Below are positions 9,176 to 17,125 of a stretch of DNA of 64,000 nucleotides, in pieces (position 1 is the stretch's first letter; every line of letters starts with the position of its first letter). The translations under genes were made by a program, and so were the position numbers. The stretch is from a virus. The notes beneath the pieces were generated by a model. The model was given only the letters and a program-made list of their open reading frames with translations. It ran no database searches and was not told where the DNA came from. The stretch lies in the IMG/VR virus record IMGVR_UViG_3300032607_000125, positions 62,001-126,000 of that record. One strand, written 5' to 3'.

Positions 9176-9183
9176 TATAAATA
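9176..9183 (+). promoter_or_regulatory. T4-type late promoter TATAAATA before regA
   Basis: An exact TATAAATA, matching the T4 late consensus, 49 bases upstream of the regA ATG and in the gap after gp62. Confidence 0.55.
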
Positions 9184-9231
9184 TTCAGTCTCATATACAT
9201 ATTATGATAATAATATAACAAGGAAAAGTGA

Positions 9232-9654
9232 ATGACTGAATTAATTTATTACGATTGGACTCAAGATTCAATGCTTGAGGTGACGTTGCCAGAACCAGAT
9301 AATTTTCTTAAGGTTCGTGAAACTCTCACTCGTATTGGAGTAGCATCTCGTAAAGATAAGACACTGTATCAATCTTGCCACATCTTGCATAAGCAGGGTA
9401 GGTATTTTATTGTACACTTTAAAGAACTTTTTGCGCTTGATGGTAAAGAAGCTAATATTACTATCAGTGATATTGAGCGTAGAAATACGATTACTAGTTT
9501 GCTTGCAGACTGGGGATTGTTAAAAATCGTTCTTCCGTCTAAGGCAGAAGAGCGTGTATCGTTGTCTCAGATCAAAGTAGTATCCTTTAAGGAGAAACAA
9601 GATTGGACTCTAACTGCTAAATATAACATTGGCAAAAAACCTAACACTAATTAA
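9232..9654 (+). CDS. regA: Translational repressor RegA
   Basis: 140 residues, closely similar to T4 RegA. Conserved stretches include FLKVRETLTRIGVA, KDKTLYQSCHILHK and YFIVHFKELFALDG. RegA binds the initiator region of early mRNAs and blocks ribosome access. An N-terminal extension of about 13 residues (MTELIYYDWTQDS) precedes the T4-equivalent start. It keeps the T4 order after 62 and has a good ribosome site (AAGGAAAAG) and a late-type promoter upstream. Confidence 0.95.
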   Translation: MTELIYYDWTQDSMLEVTLPEPDNFLKVRETLTRIGVASRKDKTLYQSCHILHKQGRYFIVHFKELFALDGKEANITISDIERRNTITSLLADWGLLKIVLPSKAEERVSLSQIKVVSFKEKQDWTLTAKYNIGKKPNTN

Positions 9655-9663
9655 TGGACATAT

Positions 9664-9867
9664 ATGTTAAAATTTGAATTGACTCTTGAAGAAGCAAACG
9701 CTATTCTTGCTGCTCTTGGCAAAGGCACTTTTGATCAAGTTGCTGCGTTGATCAATAAACTTCAGCAACAAGCACAACCGCAATTGCCAGCACTGGAAGA
9801 AGCAATGGCAACCGCAGCAAAAGCTAACGCTGTTGCTGAAGCAGCTGACGCTTCAGCCGCTGCTTAA
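9664..9867 (+). CDS. Small helical hypothetical protein
   Basis: 67 residues. The first half is compact (LTLEEANAILAALGKGTFDQVAALINKL) and the tail is alanine-rich. Proteins of this kind are common small ORFs in aquatic T4-like phages, with no assigned function. It begins nine bases after regA. The alanine-rich C-terminus may be disordered. Confidence 0.55.
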   Translation: MLKFELTLEEANAILAALGKGTFDQVAALINKLQQQAQPQLPALEEAMATAAKANAVAEAADASAAA

Positions 9868-9885
9868 TAAATCTCAGGGATGGGA

Positions 9886-10045
9886 ACTAGGCGGCACCCT
9901 AGTAAATAACTGCCATTAATTTGGCCCACCTTAGGGCTGTTTGATGCTACGGTAAAAGGCGTCCGGGCAATTGCACTGTCACTCGTTAGTTGACCCTGTA
10001 TTAAGTAAGCAGGACTATCGTTATGCCTTCGGGGTAACACTTACT
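9886..10045 (+). ncRNA. Structured RNA leader upstream of hsp20
   Basis: This 200-base gap before hsp20 contains three stable hairpins. 9886-9903: ACTAGG pairs with CCTAGT. 9923-9938: GGCCC pairs with GGGCT. 10004-10045: AGTAAG pairs with CTTACT and encloses GTTA..TAAC with a UUCG tetraloop. GGCA at 9893-9896 could also pair with TGCC at 9911-9914. No open frame spans it. It may be a cis-regulatory leader (riboswitch or thermosensor) or a small RNA; no known family was recognised. Confidence 0.6.
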
Positions 10046-10068
10046 ACACTCGCTTAATAGGAGAAATC

Positions 10069-10578
10069 ATGACTAATTTTAAATTAGGTAATATCACGTT
10101 CGGTCCAGCATTCAAGGACTTTGACAAATACTTCGTAGGTCTTGAAGAACAACAAGATCACATGCAAAGACTGCATGCAGAAATCGCGAAGAACATCCCC
10201 GGTTACCCTCCATACAATATCAAGAAAAATAGTGACAACTCATACACTATCGAACTTGCTGTTGCCGGTTTCGCTCAAAGTGAAATTGACATCGAAATTG
10301 ATGGTGGCAAACTAATCGTTAAGGGCAATTCTGCTCTTACTGAAGACGACAAAAATGAAAACTTTCTGTTCAAAGGTATTGCTAATCGCGCGTTCACTCG
10401 TGCTTTTGCTATTGATGATCAGATTGAAGTAAAAGGTGCTGAACTTTTTAATGGTATGCTTAGAATTGTTTTGGAGCGCTTAATTCCAGAAGAAACTAAA
10501 CCGAAGAAAGTTCAAGTTAAAACTAGAGGTAAGACTCTTAGCGAAAGCGAAAAAGAGCATATCGCTAGTAGACTATAA
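10069..10578 (+). CDS. Hsp20-family small heat-shock protein
   Basis: 169 residues with an alpha-crystallin domain (about residues 45-135), including the conserved core YTIELAVAGFAQSEIDIEIDG and the IEVKGAELFNGMLRIVL beta strands. It is a chaperone that holds unfolded proteins. Hsp20 genes are frequent in T4-like phages of aquatic bacteria. AGGAGA sits eight bases before the ATG. The unusual structured leader upstream suggests post-transcriptional control. Confidence 0.88.
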   Translation: MTNFKLGNITFGPAFKDFDKYFVGLEEQQDHMQRLHAEIAKNIPGYPPYNIKKNSDNSYTIELAVAGFAQSEIDIEIDGGKLIVKGNSALTEDDKNENFLFKGIANRAFTRAFAIDDQIEVKGAELFNGMLRIVLERLIPEETKPKKVQVKTRGKTLSESEKEHIASRL

Positions 10579-10601
10579 ATGATTTAATATTTGGAGTTAT
10601 T

Positions 10602-10910
10602 ATGGCAGTGACAGTTTATAAACTTATCAGTGGTGAAGATATTATTGCAGATGTAGAAGGAGAAACTTCTACTACAGTTACTCTAAAAAACCCAGCTGCA
10701 ATTATTGTACAGCAAACAGATGATGGAAGAGTTGGAGCAGCTTTTGCTCCATTTACTCCATTTGCTAAAGACAATAGAGTTGTGATCTATAAATCAGCAA
10801 TTGCTGGTCATATGGAAATAGACGTTAAATTGGCTAATGAATATAGTAGGATTTTTGGATCTGGTATCATGATTGCTTCTGCGAACGAGATGCCAAAGAT
10901 GATTATCTAA
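10602..10910 (+). CDS. Sm-like small protein (hypothetical)
   Basis: 102 residues, mostly beta. It opens with VYKLISGEDIIADVEGE and continues with VTLKNPAAIIV, then a loop and VVIYKSAIAGHMEID. The pattern is that of Sm/LSm-like proteins found in marine and freshwater T4-like phages near gene 43. RNA binding is possible but not shown. A ribosome site (GGAG) precedes the ATG, and the gene ends just before the polymerase promoter. Confidence 0.55.
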   Translation: MAVTVYKLISGEDIIADVEGETSTTVTLKNPAAIIVQQTDDGRVGAAFAPFTPFAKDNRVVIYKSAIAGHMEIDVKLANEYSRIFGSGIMIASANEMPKMII

Positions 10911-10912
10911 AT

Positions 10913-10941
10913 TGTATTTTTAATCAGGAACAGGGTATAAT
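10913..10941 (+). promoter_or_regulatory. Phage promoter TGTATT-17-TATAAT (DNA polymerase)
   Basis: TGTATT 10913-10918, 17 bp, TATAAT 10936-10941. The predicted leader is about 36 bases. It includes a possible 11-codon upstream ORF at 10971 that overlaps the polymerase start in another frame. Confidence 0.65.
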
Positions 10942-10983
10942 TAATTTTATATCCTGTTTTACGTTATATCATGAAAGTTAAGA

Positions 10984-13518
10984 ATGCGATTTTATACATC
11001 TATTAATAGATACGGAAATAACTTATTGTACCGTGGATACGAAGATGGAGTGCGCGTTAAGAAAAAAATTCCATTTAAGCCTACGCTTTATGTTAAAGGC
11101 AAAGGCAAGTCTAAGTATAATGCATTGGATGGTACTAATGTAGATCCAATCAAACTCGGCTCAATGCGTGAAGCTAAAGAGTTTGTTGAGAAGTACGACA
11201 GCATTGAAAATTTTACCATTTATGGTAACACTAATTACATCGCTCAATTCATTGCGGAAGAATTCCCCGGTGACATTAAGTTTGATCGTAGCAAGATTCG
11301 AGTTCATACACTTGACATCGAAGTAGCATCTAATGAGGGTTTCCCTGAGCCAGATGTAGCACTTCACACAGTAACAGCAATTGGTATTAAAGATAGTGTT
11401 CTAAACGTTTACTTTGTTTGGGCTCTAGGCGACTATGACACGACCAAAGCAATCATGAAAGATTGCCAAATTCGCTATACGAAATGTAAAGATGAAGCAA
11501 CACTATTAAAGTCTTTCATTGCATTCTGGCATGATGAATTCTTATGTCCTGATGTAGTGACAGGATGGAATATTCGCACCTTTGATATTCCATATCTCGT
11601 TAATCGTATCAATCGAATTCTTGGTGAAGATGATGCTAAAAAGCTTTCACCGTGGGGAATGGTTGAAGCTAAGATGGTCACAATGCGTAAAGGCTTGGTT
11701 CAAGTTTATGAAATTACTGGTATTGCTCAGCTTGATTATCTTGATCTATTCCAAAAGTTTGGGTATTCCTTTGGTCCACAAGAATCATACAAACTTGATC
11801 ACATTGCGTATGTAGTGCTTGGTGAAAAGAAACTAGATTATGACGGTACTCTATATAGTCTTTATCTAACAGATCACCAAAAGTTTATTGATTACAACAT
11901 CAAAGACGTATGGCTTGTTGATCGCATGGAAGATAAGATTGCAATGATTACGCTGTGTTTGACTATGGCCTATAAAGCCGGTGTTAATTACTCGGATACA
12001 ATGGGCACTGTTGCAATTTGGGATGCATTGATTCATAGAACTCTGATGGCCGATAACATCATCATTCCGCCGAATAAGAATAGTTTTAAAACTGATTATG
12101 AAGGTGGATATGTTAAAGATCCACAGTGTGGAGTCCATGATTGGGTTGCTTCTTTTGACGTTAACTCGCTTTACCCAAACATCATTGTGCAATGGAATAT
12201 GAGTCCAGAAACTATTCTTAAAGGTGATGTTGAACGCAACGTTAATGTTGACACTTGTCTTAGTGGTCTTTTGAACACAACTGAAAAGTCTATGGCTGGA
12301 ACTGGTCAATACTTCTCAAAGCATAAGCAAGGATTCATGCCAAAGATCATTGAAGAAATGTATGAAGAACGAGTTGTCATTAAAAAGAAAATGATTGAGT
12401 CTAAGAAAGAACTTGAGGTATGTGATCGTACTGATAAAGTAGAAGTATATCGCATTGAACGTGACATTGCTCACTTTGAAAATCAACAAACTGCTATCAA
12501 GATTCTATTGAATTCATTGTATGGCGCTCTTGGCAATAAGTACTTCCGTTACTTTACGATGGAGATTGCAGAAGGTATTACTATCTCTGGCCAATTGATT
12601 ATTAAGTGGGGTGAGAAGTACATCAATAAGTATCTCAATGATATGCTTAAGACTAACAAAGATTATGTTATTGCAATCGATACTGATTCGATCTATGTAA
12701 GTCTTAATGATCTTGTTAATAAAGTTTATAGTGTTGATGGTATGGTTTCATCTGAGTTTCCCAAAGATAAAATTGTAGATTTTCTTAGTAGAGTTTGTAC
12801 TAAGATTGAAGCTGATGTATTTGACCGATGCTTTAAAGAACTTGGCGAAAACATGAATGTGTACAAACCTCGTATCACAATGAAACGAGAAAGCATTGCA
12901 GACCGTGCAATCTGGTCTGCAAAGAAACGATACATTCTAAATGTATTAGATAATGAAGGAGTTCGATATGCGCAACCGAAACTTAAAATCATGGGTATTG
13001 AGGCGATCAAATCGTCTACGCCGGCAACGTGTCGCAAGGCTTTTAAAGAGTTGTTTCAAGTGCTCATTAGCGGCACGGAAGCACAAACTCAGAGCTTTAT
13101 TCAAGATTTCCAAAAAAGATTCGATGCTTTACCAGCGGAAGACAAAGCATTCCCGCGTGGTGTATCGTCGCTTAAGAAGTATAGTGACCCAAAGCTAATC
13201 TATAAGAAAGGTACTCCAATCAATTCACGAGCATCACTATTGTATAATAACATGCTTAAATTGCATAAGTTAGAAAACAAGTATGAAGCTATTAAAGAAG
13301 GTGAAAAGATCAAGTACATTTATCTTAACCCTAGGAACCCTATGCGTGAAGATGTTATTGCATTTACTAGCATTCTGCCTCCTGAGTTTGGTCTACATCG
13401 CTTTATTGACAATACAACACAATTTGAAAAAGCTTTTCTCGATCCTGCAAAGATAATCATTACTTCTATTGGTTGGAAGGCGGCAGAGGAAGCATCACTT
13501 GAGGATTTCTTTAGTTGA
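10984..13518 (+). CDS. 43: DNA polymerase gp43 (family B)
   Basis: 844 residues; the replicative polymerase with proofreading exonuclease. The exonuclease motif LDIEVAS is near residue 109. Polymerase motif A is DVNSLYPNII (about 392), motif B KILLNSLYGALGNKYFRY (about 506), and motif C IDTDSIYV (about 565). It is slightly shorter than T4 gp43 (898). It has its own promoter, and the following hydroxylase gene overlaps its stop by four bases. Confidence 0.97.
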   Translation: MRFYTSINRYGNNLLYRGYEDGVRVKKKIPFKPTLYVKGKGKSKYNALDGTNVDPIKLGSMREAKEFVEKYDSIENFTIYGNTNYIAQFIAEEFPGDIKFDRSKIRVHTLDIEVASNEGFPEPDVALHTVTAIGIKDSVLNVYFVWALGDYDTTKAIMKDCQIRYTKCKDEATLLKSFIAFWHDEFLCPDVVTGWNIRTFDIPYLVNRINRILGEDDAKKLSPWGMVEAKMVTMRKGLVQVYEITGIAQLDYLDLFQKFGYSFGPQESYKLDHIAYVVLGEKKLDYDGTLYSLYLTDHQKFIDYNIKDVWLVDRMEDKIAMITLCLTMAYKAGVNYSDTMGTVAIWDALIHRTLMADNIIIPPNKNSFKTDYEGGYVKDPQCGVHDWVASFDVNSLYPNIIVQWNMSPETILKGDVERNVNVDTCLSGLLNTTEKSMAGTGQYFSKHKQGFMPKIIEEMYEERVVIKKKMIESKKELEVCDRTDKVEVYRIERDIAHFENQQTAIKILLNSLYGALGNKYFRYFTMEIAEGITISGQLIIKWGEKYINKYLNDMLKTNKDYVIAIDTDSIYVSLNDLVNKVYSVDGMVSSEFPKDKIVDFLSRVCTKIEADVFDRCFKELGENMNVYKPRITMKRESIADRAIWSAKKRYILNVLDNEGVRYAQPKLKIMGIEAIKSSTPATCRKAFKELFQVLISGTEAQTQSFIQDFQKRFDALPAEDKAFPRGVSSLKKYSDPKLIYKKGTPINSRASLLYNNMLKLHKLENKYEAIKEGEKIKYIYLNPRNPMREDVIAFTSILPPEFGLHRFIDNTTQFEKAFLDPAKIIITSIGWKAAEEASLEDFFS

Positions 13519-14090
13519 AAAATCTATCAGATTATATCAAAGTTTATGATGATGTATTTACAAAAGATTTTTGTTCATCGCTGATTACTAAATTTGAAAC
13601 GTTGGATAGTACTACTAGTCCTTCACTGAGATTGTCAGATCATTCTTGGGATAAAGATTATAGACGTTTCATGGAAGTCAACATAAAACAAGATCCAGCA
13701 TTTACAGATTTAATAGATCCATATTATGCTCGCATTCAGGAAGTTTACGCGCATTATAAACAGATGGTAGGCGGCGAATTCTTTCCATCTAAATTCTCAC
13801 TTGAAGAAGCAAGAATGAAGAGGTATTTAAACGACGACTACGAGCAGTTTGGTTGGCATGTCGACATCGGAGATAAGGCTTCGGCTAGTAGATATTTAGT
13901 TATGTTTACTTATCTGAATGACGTAGAGGATGGTGGGGAGACTGAGTTTAAGTCTAATTCAAATTTTACTGTTAAACCTAAATGTGGTAGAATTGTAGTA
14001 TTCCCTCCTTATTTTATGTTTGAACATCGAGGCAGAAAACCAATCAGCAATAACAAATATATCTTGTCTACATACTTACACTACGCATAA
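13515..14090 (+). CDS. 2-oxoglutarate/Fe(II) dioxygenase (prolyl-4-hydroxylase-like)
   Basis: 191 residues starting at TTG with GAGG upstream. The iron ligands are visible as HVD (about residue 115) and a distal FEHRG. The C-terminal arm KYILSTYLHY is typical of phage P4H-like dioxygenases. Such genes are common in T4-like phages of aquatic hosts. The substrate could be protein proline or a modified base and cannot be decided from sequence. It lies between polymerase and uvsX. Confidence 0.8.
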   Translation: MKNLSDYIKVYDDVFTKDFCSSLITKFETLDSTTSPSLRLSDHSWDKDYRRFMEVNIKQDPAFTDLIDPYYARIQEVYAHYKQMVGGEFFPSKFSLEEARMKRYLNDDYEQFGWHVDIGDKASASRYLVMFTYLNDVEDGGETEFKSNSNFTVKPKCGRIVVFPPYFMFEHRGRKPISNNKYILSTYLHYA

Positions 14091-14101
14091 GGAAACATCT
14101 A

Positions 14102-15187
14102 ATGAGCTTACTAGATAAAATTAAAAAAAATACAACGATCAAAGATTCTGCAATTCTCTCGCAGAGTAAATTCTTCACCAAGAAGGATATGATTCAAACG
14201 GCAATTCCAGCAATGAACGTTGCATTGTCGGGAGAACTTGATGGCGGCTTCGTTCCAGGACTTACACTTTGGTGCGGTCCATCAAAACACTTTAAGTCCA
14301 TGTTCTCTTTGATCATGGCAAAGTCCTATATGGACAAATACCCAGATGCAGTCATGGTATTCTATGACTGCGAATTCGGTACACCAACTGCTTACTTCAC
14401 AGCACTTCAAATCGATACTAGTCGTATTCTTCACGTTCCAATTATGAACATGGAAGAATTTAAATTTGACGTAATCAAACAACTTGAAAATCTTGATCGT
14501 GGTGATCGCGTTATCTTTGTTGTAGACTCACTTGGCAATATGTCATCTAAGAAAGAAATGGATGATGCTCTAGAAGGTAAGTCAGTTGCCGATATGTCTC
14601 GTGCTAAACAGATGAAGTCTATCTTCCGTATGATTACACCTTACTTGAATCGTCTTGATATTCCAATGGTAGCCGTTAATCACATCTATATGGAACAAGG
14701 ATTGTATCCTAAGGCTATCGTATCAGGTGGAACTGGTGTTTATCTTTCAGCTGATAATATCTACATCCTTGGTCGTCAACAAGAGAAAGATGGAACTGAT
14801 ATCATTGGTTACAACTTCATTATCAACGTTGAAAAATCACGATATGTTCGTGAGAAATCTAAGATTCCAGTTTGTGTTAAGTTTGAAGGCGGTCTAAGCA
14901 AATGGTCTGGACTTCTAGACATGGCACTTGAATCTAAGCATGTTATTAAACCAAGCAATGGCTGGTACGCCAAAGTAGATCCATCAACTGGAGAGATGGA
15001 AGAAAAGAAATGGCGTATTAAGGATACTGAATCGAAAGAATTTTGGAGTTCTATTCTCCTGGATGCTTCATTTAGAAATTGGGTTAAAGAACGCTATCAG
15101 GTATCACATGGTGATATCATTAATGATCACGAAATCTTAAAGGAAATGGAAACATATGCAGAAGACGACACCTCTGAGACCTCATAG
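14102..15187 (+). CDS. uvsX: RecA-like recombinase UvsX
   Basis: 361 residues. The UvsX-type P-loop GPSKHFKS lies near residue 58, Walker B (VIFVVDSLGN) near residue 140, and the loop phrase VSGGTGVYLSADNIYILGR further on. It catalyses strand invasion in recombination-dependent replication and cooperates with gp46/47 and helicase gp41. An AAGGA ribosome site lies before the ATG. It overlaps the next ORF by 32 bases. Confidence 0.93.
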   Translation: MSLLDKIKKNTTIKDSAILSQSKFFTKKDMIQTAIPAMNVALSGELDGGFVPGLTLWCGPSKHFKSMFSLIMAKSYMDKYPDAVMVFYDCEFGTPTAYFTALQIDTSRILHVPIMNMEEFKFDVIKQLENLDRGDRVIFVVDSLGNMSSKKEMDDALEGKSVADMSRAKQMKSIFRMITPYLNRLDIPMVAVNHIYMEQGLYPKAIVSGGTGVYLSADNIYILGRQQEKDGTDIIGYNFIINVEKSRYVREKSKIPVCVKFEGGLSKWSGLLDMALESKHVIKPSNGWYAKVDPSTGEMEEKKWRIKDTESKEFWSSILLDASFRNWVKERYQVSHGDIINDHEILKEMETYAEDDTSETS

Positions 15188-15539
15188 GGTTTTAGGTAAG
15201 ACTTCTCCCACTGGTGAACTTCATGCCTTGTCGTTCACTAGTGGAGAATTTGCTGATATTATATTCTCATACACTGATGTCAAGTTTATTGAACACGATG
15301 ATGCTTTAACTATTGCATTTGAGTATCATTTGCATGACGTACCTCATCACTTAAAAGACTTCAATACAGAAGTTTTTGAAAAAGAACTTGGTGATTTTAT
15401 AACAGCGTTACTCTACTATGGTATTGAACGCGACAAAATGGGATTTATTGATGGCGAACAGAATAGAGAAGACGATTCTTTCGAATCTGATGCACAACGA
15501 AGCGTACTGCCGGAAGGTAGTGCCATTCCTAAAGACTGA
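15156..15539 (+). CDS. Hypothetical protein between uvsX and gene 41
   Basis: 127 residues, in the same position as a small conserved gene of aquatic T4-like phages. The core (SGEFADIIFSYTDVKFIEHDD, ALTIAFEYHLHD) alternates beta strands and then a helix (VFEKELGDFITALLYYGI). It overlaps uvsX by 32 bases and the helicase start by about 89 bases, so its last 30 residues are doubly coded. The function is unknown. Overlap on both sides lowers certainty. Confidence 0.6.
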   Translation: MQKTTPLRPHRVLGKTSPTGELHALSFTSGEFADIIFSYTDVKFIEHDDALTIAFEYHLHDVPHHLKDFNTEVFEKELGDFITALLYYGIERDKMGFIDGEQNREDDSFESDAQRSVLPEGSAIPKD

Positions 15540-16086
15540 GTATTTCTCAGATCAATTTGAGAAAGTTGTTGCTCAAGAGTTAGTAGCGTTCTTCACTGAA
15601 TATAATAAGCCAGCATCACTTGAAATCCTTGCGATTCAACTCGGCAATCGCAAGGATCTTCGTGGTGAACAACTTGCTCAGGTTGAAAGCTACATCAATG
15701 AACTGACATTCAAAACTGATAACGATGAATGGTTGTATAAACACACTGAGGCTTTTTGTAAGAAGCAAGCGGTGTATAATGCAATCATTGATTCGTTTGA
15801 AATCATTGAAGGCAAAGACAAAGTTCGCAGTGAAGATGCTATTCCTTCCATGCTATCAGAAGCTCTTGCGGTTTCATTTGATGCATCGGTTGGCCATGAT
15901 TATCTTGAAGACTTTGAAGAACGATACGACTTCTATAATCGTACTGAAGAGAAACTAGAATTTGATCTAGATCTATTCAATAAAATTACAAAGGGTGGTC
16001 TATCGAAGAAGACTCTGAATGTTATTCTCGCAGGCTGCGTTCATCCAGATACTTTAGTTAGAGTGCGATTTAAGAAGAAAGCGTAA
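15451..16086 (+). CDS. 41: Replicative helicase gp41, N-terminal half with N-intein
   Basis: This encodes the first 195 residues of DnaB-type helicase gp41 (MANRIEKTILSNLMHNEAY, later FNKITKGGLSKKTLNVILAG) and then 16 residues, CVHPDTLVRVRFKKKA, before a stop. In T4 the sequence runs straight from NVLMAG into the P-loop. Here it breaks inside the P-loop, and the rest is encoded from 16754. The added residues start with Cys and have the block A pattern of an intein (C..xDTLV). The start at 15451 is chosen from alignment with the short T4 N-terminus; an earlier ATG at 15418 would add 11 residues. Confidence 0.9.
   Translation: MANRIEKTILSNLMHNEAYCRKVVPFLKTEYFSDQFEKVVAQELVAFFTEYNKPASLEILAIQLGNRKDLRGEQLAQVESYINELTFKTDNDEWLYKHTEAFCKKQAVYNAIIDSFEIIEGKDKVRSEDAIPSMLSEALAVSFDASVGHDYLEDFEERYDFYNRTEEKLEFDLDLFNKITKGGLSKKTLNVILAGCVHPDTLVRVRFKKKA
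16036..16086 (+). other. N-fragment of split intein (16 residues)
   Basis: TGC at 16036-16038 is the putative Cys1. The fragment CVHPDTLVRVRFKKKA holds only intein block A and ends at TAA. Natural split inteins usually have an N-part of about 100 residues. Atypical ones with N-parts of about 16-25 residues have been described from environmental T4-like phage genes (AceL and VidaL types, from memory). The C-terminal partner lies at 16754-17125. Confidence 0.88.
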
Positions 16087-16693
16087 ATCCTAATCTATAT
16101 CCATTAGACAAGAATTCGTTTAATCTTTCTTGACGAATTCTTGTTCTGTGTTTTCCATTTGTTACACAAATCATACCTATTAATGATTTTCCTCCAAGAG
16201 AAGCGTATTCAGATCTTTTTTCTTTATTGAAAATTGCAATTCCAGCTTTCATTTGTGATTGTGCGCCAATTTTACCACCTAATGATGCATGTTCTTTAAA
16301 TTTGTCTGGATTGTGAATACCAATCATATTCTTGATTTGCGTGGCTGCACCCATACGCCGCCATTCATTTCGTTCTTCTAAAGACTTTGAGAAAAATCCA
16401 ATGTCATTATCTCTGCAATATTCACCAGTTATTTTGCGCTGATGCGATGTTAAATTTGCACCGAGCATATACATAGCCCTTAAATCATTTGGAGATTTAT
16501 AAATTTTCCATAGTAAATAATGCGCAATAATGTGTTCTCTTATTGTCAAATATGTAAAATTAGAAATGTCATCAGTTCCACCAGCATGTTTAGGAATAAT
16601 ATGGTGCCTATGTAAATTAGAACTAGGTTTCCATTCATTTATGATTGTACTTTTACTCATACATAGATTATAATAAACTTTATCGTAGAACAT
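16070..16693 (-). CDS. HNH homing endonuclease on the opposite strand, inside the split intein
   Basis: 207 residues encoded antisense between the two intein halves. An HNH-like core LHRHHIIPKHAGGTDDISN is followed by LTIREHIIAHYLL. NUMOD-like repeats (EHASLGGKIG, EYASLGGKS) lie in the C-terminal half. GGAG lies eight bases before the ATG on the minus strand, and TATAAATA lies 37 bases upstream. Its 3' end overlaps the N-intein stop by 17 bases. It is a paralogue of the HNH gene that breaks nrdA at 37059. It probably promotes spread of the split-intein insertion. Confidence 0.9.
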   Translation of the reverse strand: MFYDKVYYNLCMSKSTIINEWKPSSNLHRHHIIPKHAGGTDDISNFTYLTIREHIIAHYLLWKIYKSPNDLRAMYMLGANLTSHQRKITGEYCRDNDIGFFSKSLEERNEWRRMGAATQIKNMIGIHNPDKFKEHASLGGKIGAQSQMKAGIAIFNKEKRSEYASLGGKSLIGMICVTNGKHRTRIRQERLNEFLSNGYRLGFTLSS

Positions 16694-16715
16694 TGGTTTC
16701 TCCTAAATTATCGCC

Positions 16716-16744
16716 TGTACCGGCTAACTTATTTATACTCTAAA
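16716..16744 (+). promoter_or_regulatory. Possible promoter TGTACC-17-TCTAAA for the gp41 C-half
   Basis: TGTACC 16716-16721 and TCTAAA 16739-16744 have the 17 bp spacing of the phage promoter family, but the -10 matches TATAAT at only four positions. It would start transcription about three bases before the ATG at 16754, which has no ribosome site. Confidence 0.35.
16730..16737 (-). promoter_or_regulatory. T4-type late promoter TATAAATA, minus strand
   Basis: On the minus strand this reads an exact TATAAATA. It lies 37 bases upstream of the only clear minus-strand gene in the window, the HNH endonuclease. Confidence 0.65.
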
Positions 16745-16753
16745 TTGAAAAAT

Positions 16754-17125
16754 ATGACTTGGATCACAAAAGAAATAAAAATAAATGACATTGAGTCTAT
16801 GCTAGAAGACTATGATGTTGAAGTAGATTCTCCAGATGGGTTTGTCCCAGTATCTCTATTTGTTGATAAGGGAGAATGGGACGAGTTTAAGTTGACAATG
16901 CTGGATGGTCGCACTATTCACGTCAACGAAAATCATCTATTTGAAACCGACTCAGGTTGGCAGTATGCTAAAGATTTAGTTGATACTGGTGTTAATACAT
17001 ATATTAGCGATACTGGCACTTCACTTGGTATTTTGACAAAAACTGGAAATCGTATTCCCATTGTTGATATTCAGGTAGAACACGAGAATCATAGGTATTA
17101 TACTAATGGAGTATCATCGCATAAT
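16754..17125 (+). other. C-fragment of split intein (124 residues)
   Basis: This begins MTWITKEIKIND and contains a block B-like segment (DGRTIHVNENHLFETDSGW), a block F-like segment (VDIQVEHENHRYYTNG) and block G SSHN. Asn at 17123-17125 is followed by Thr as the +1 nucleophile, directly joined to GVGKS of the helicase P-loop. All splicing motifs except block A are here, complementing the 16-residue N-fragment. Confidence 0.9.

Noticed and set aside
16021-16086. A frameshift or sequencing error breaking gp41
   Set aside because: The added residues have intein block A, the other half has blocks B, F and G in frame, and an intact HNH gene lies between, so the break is biological.
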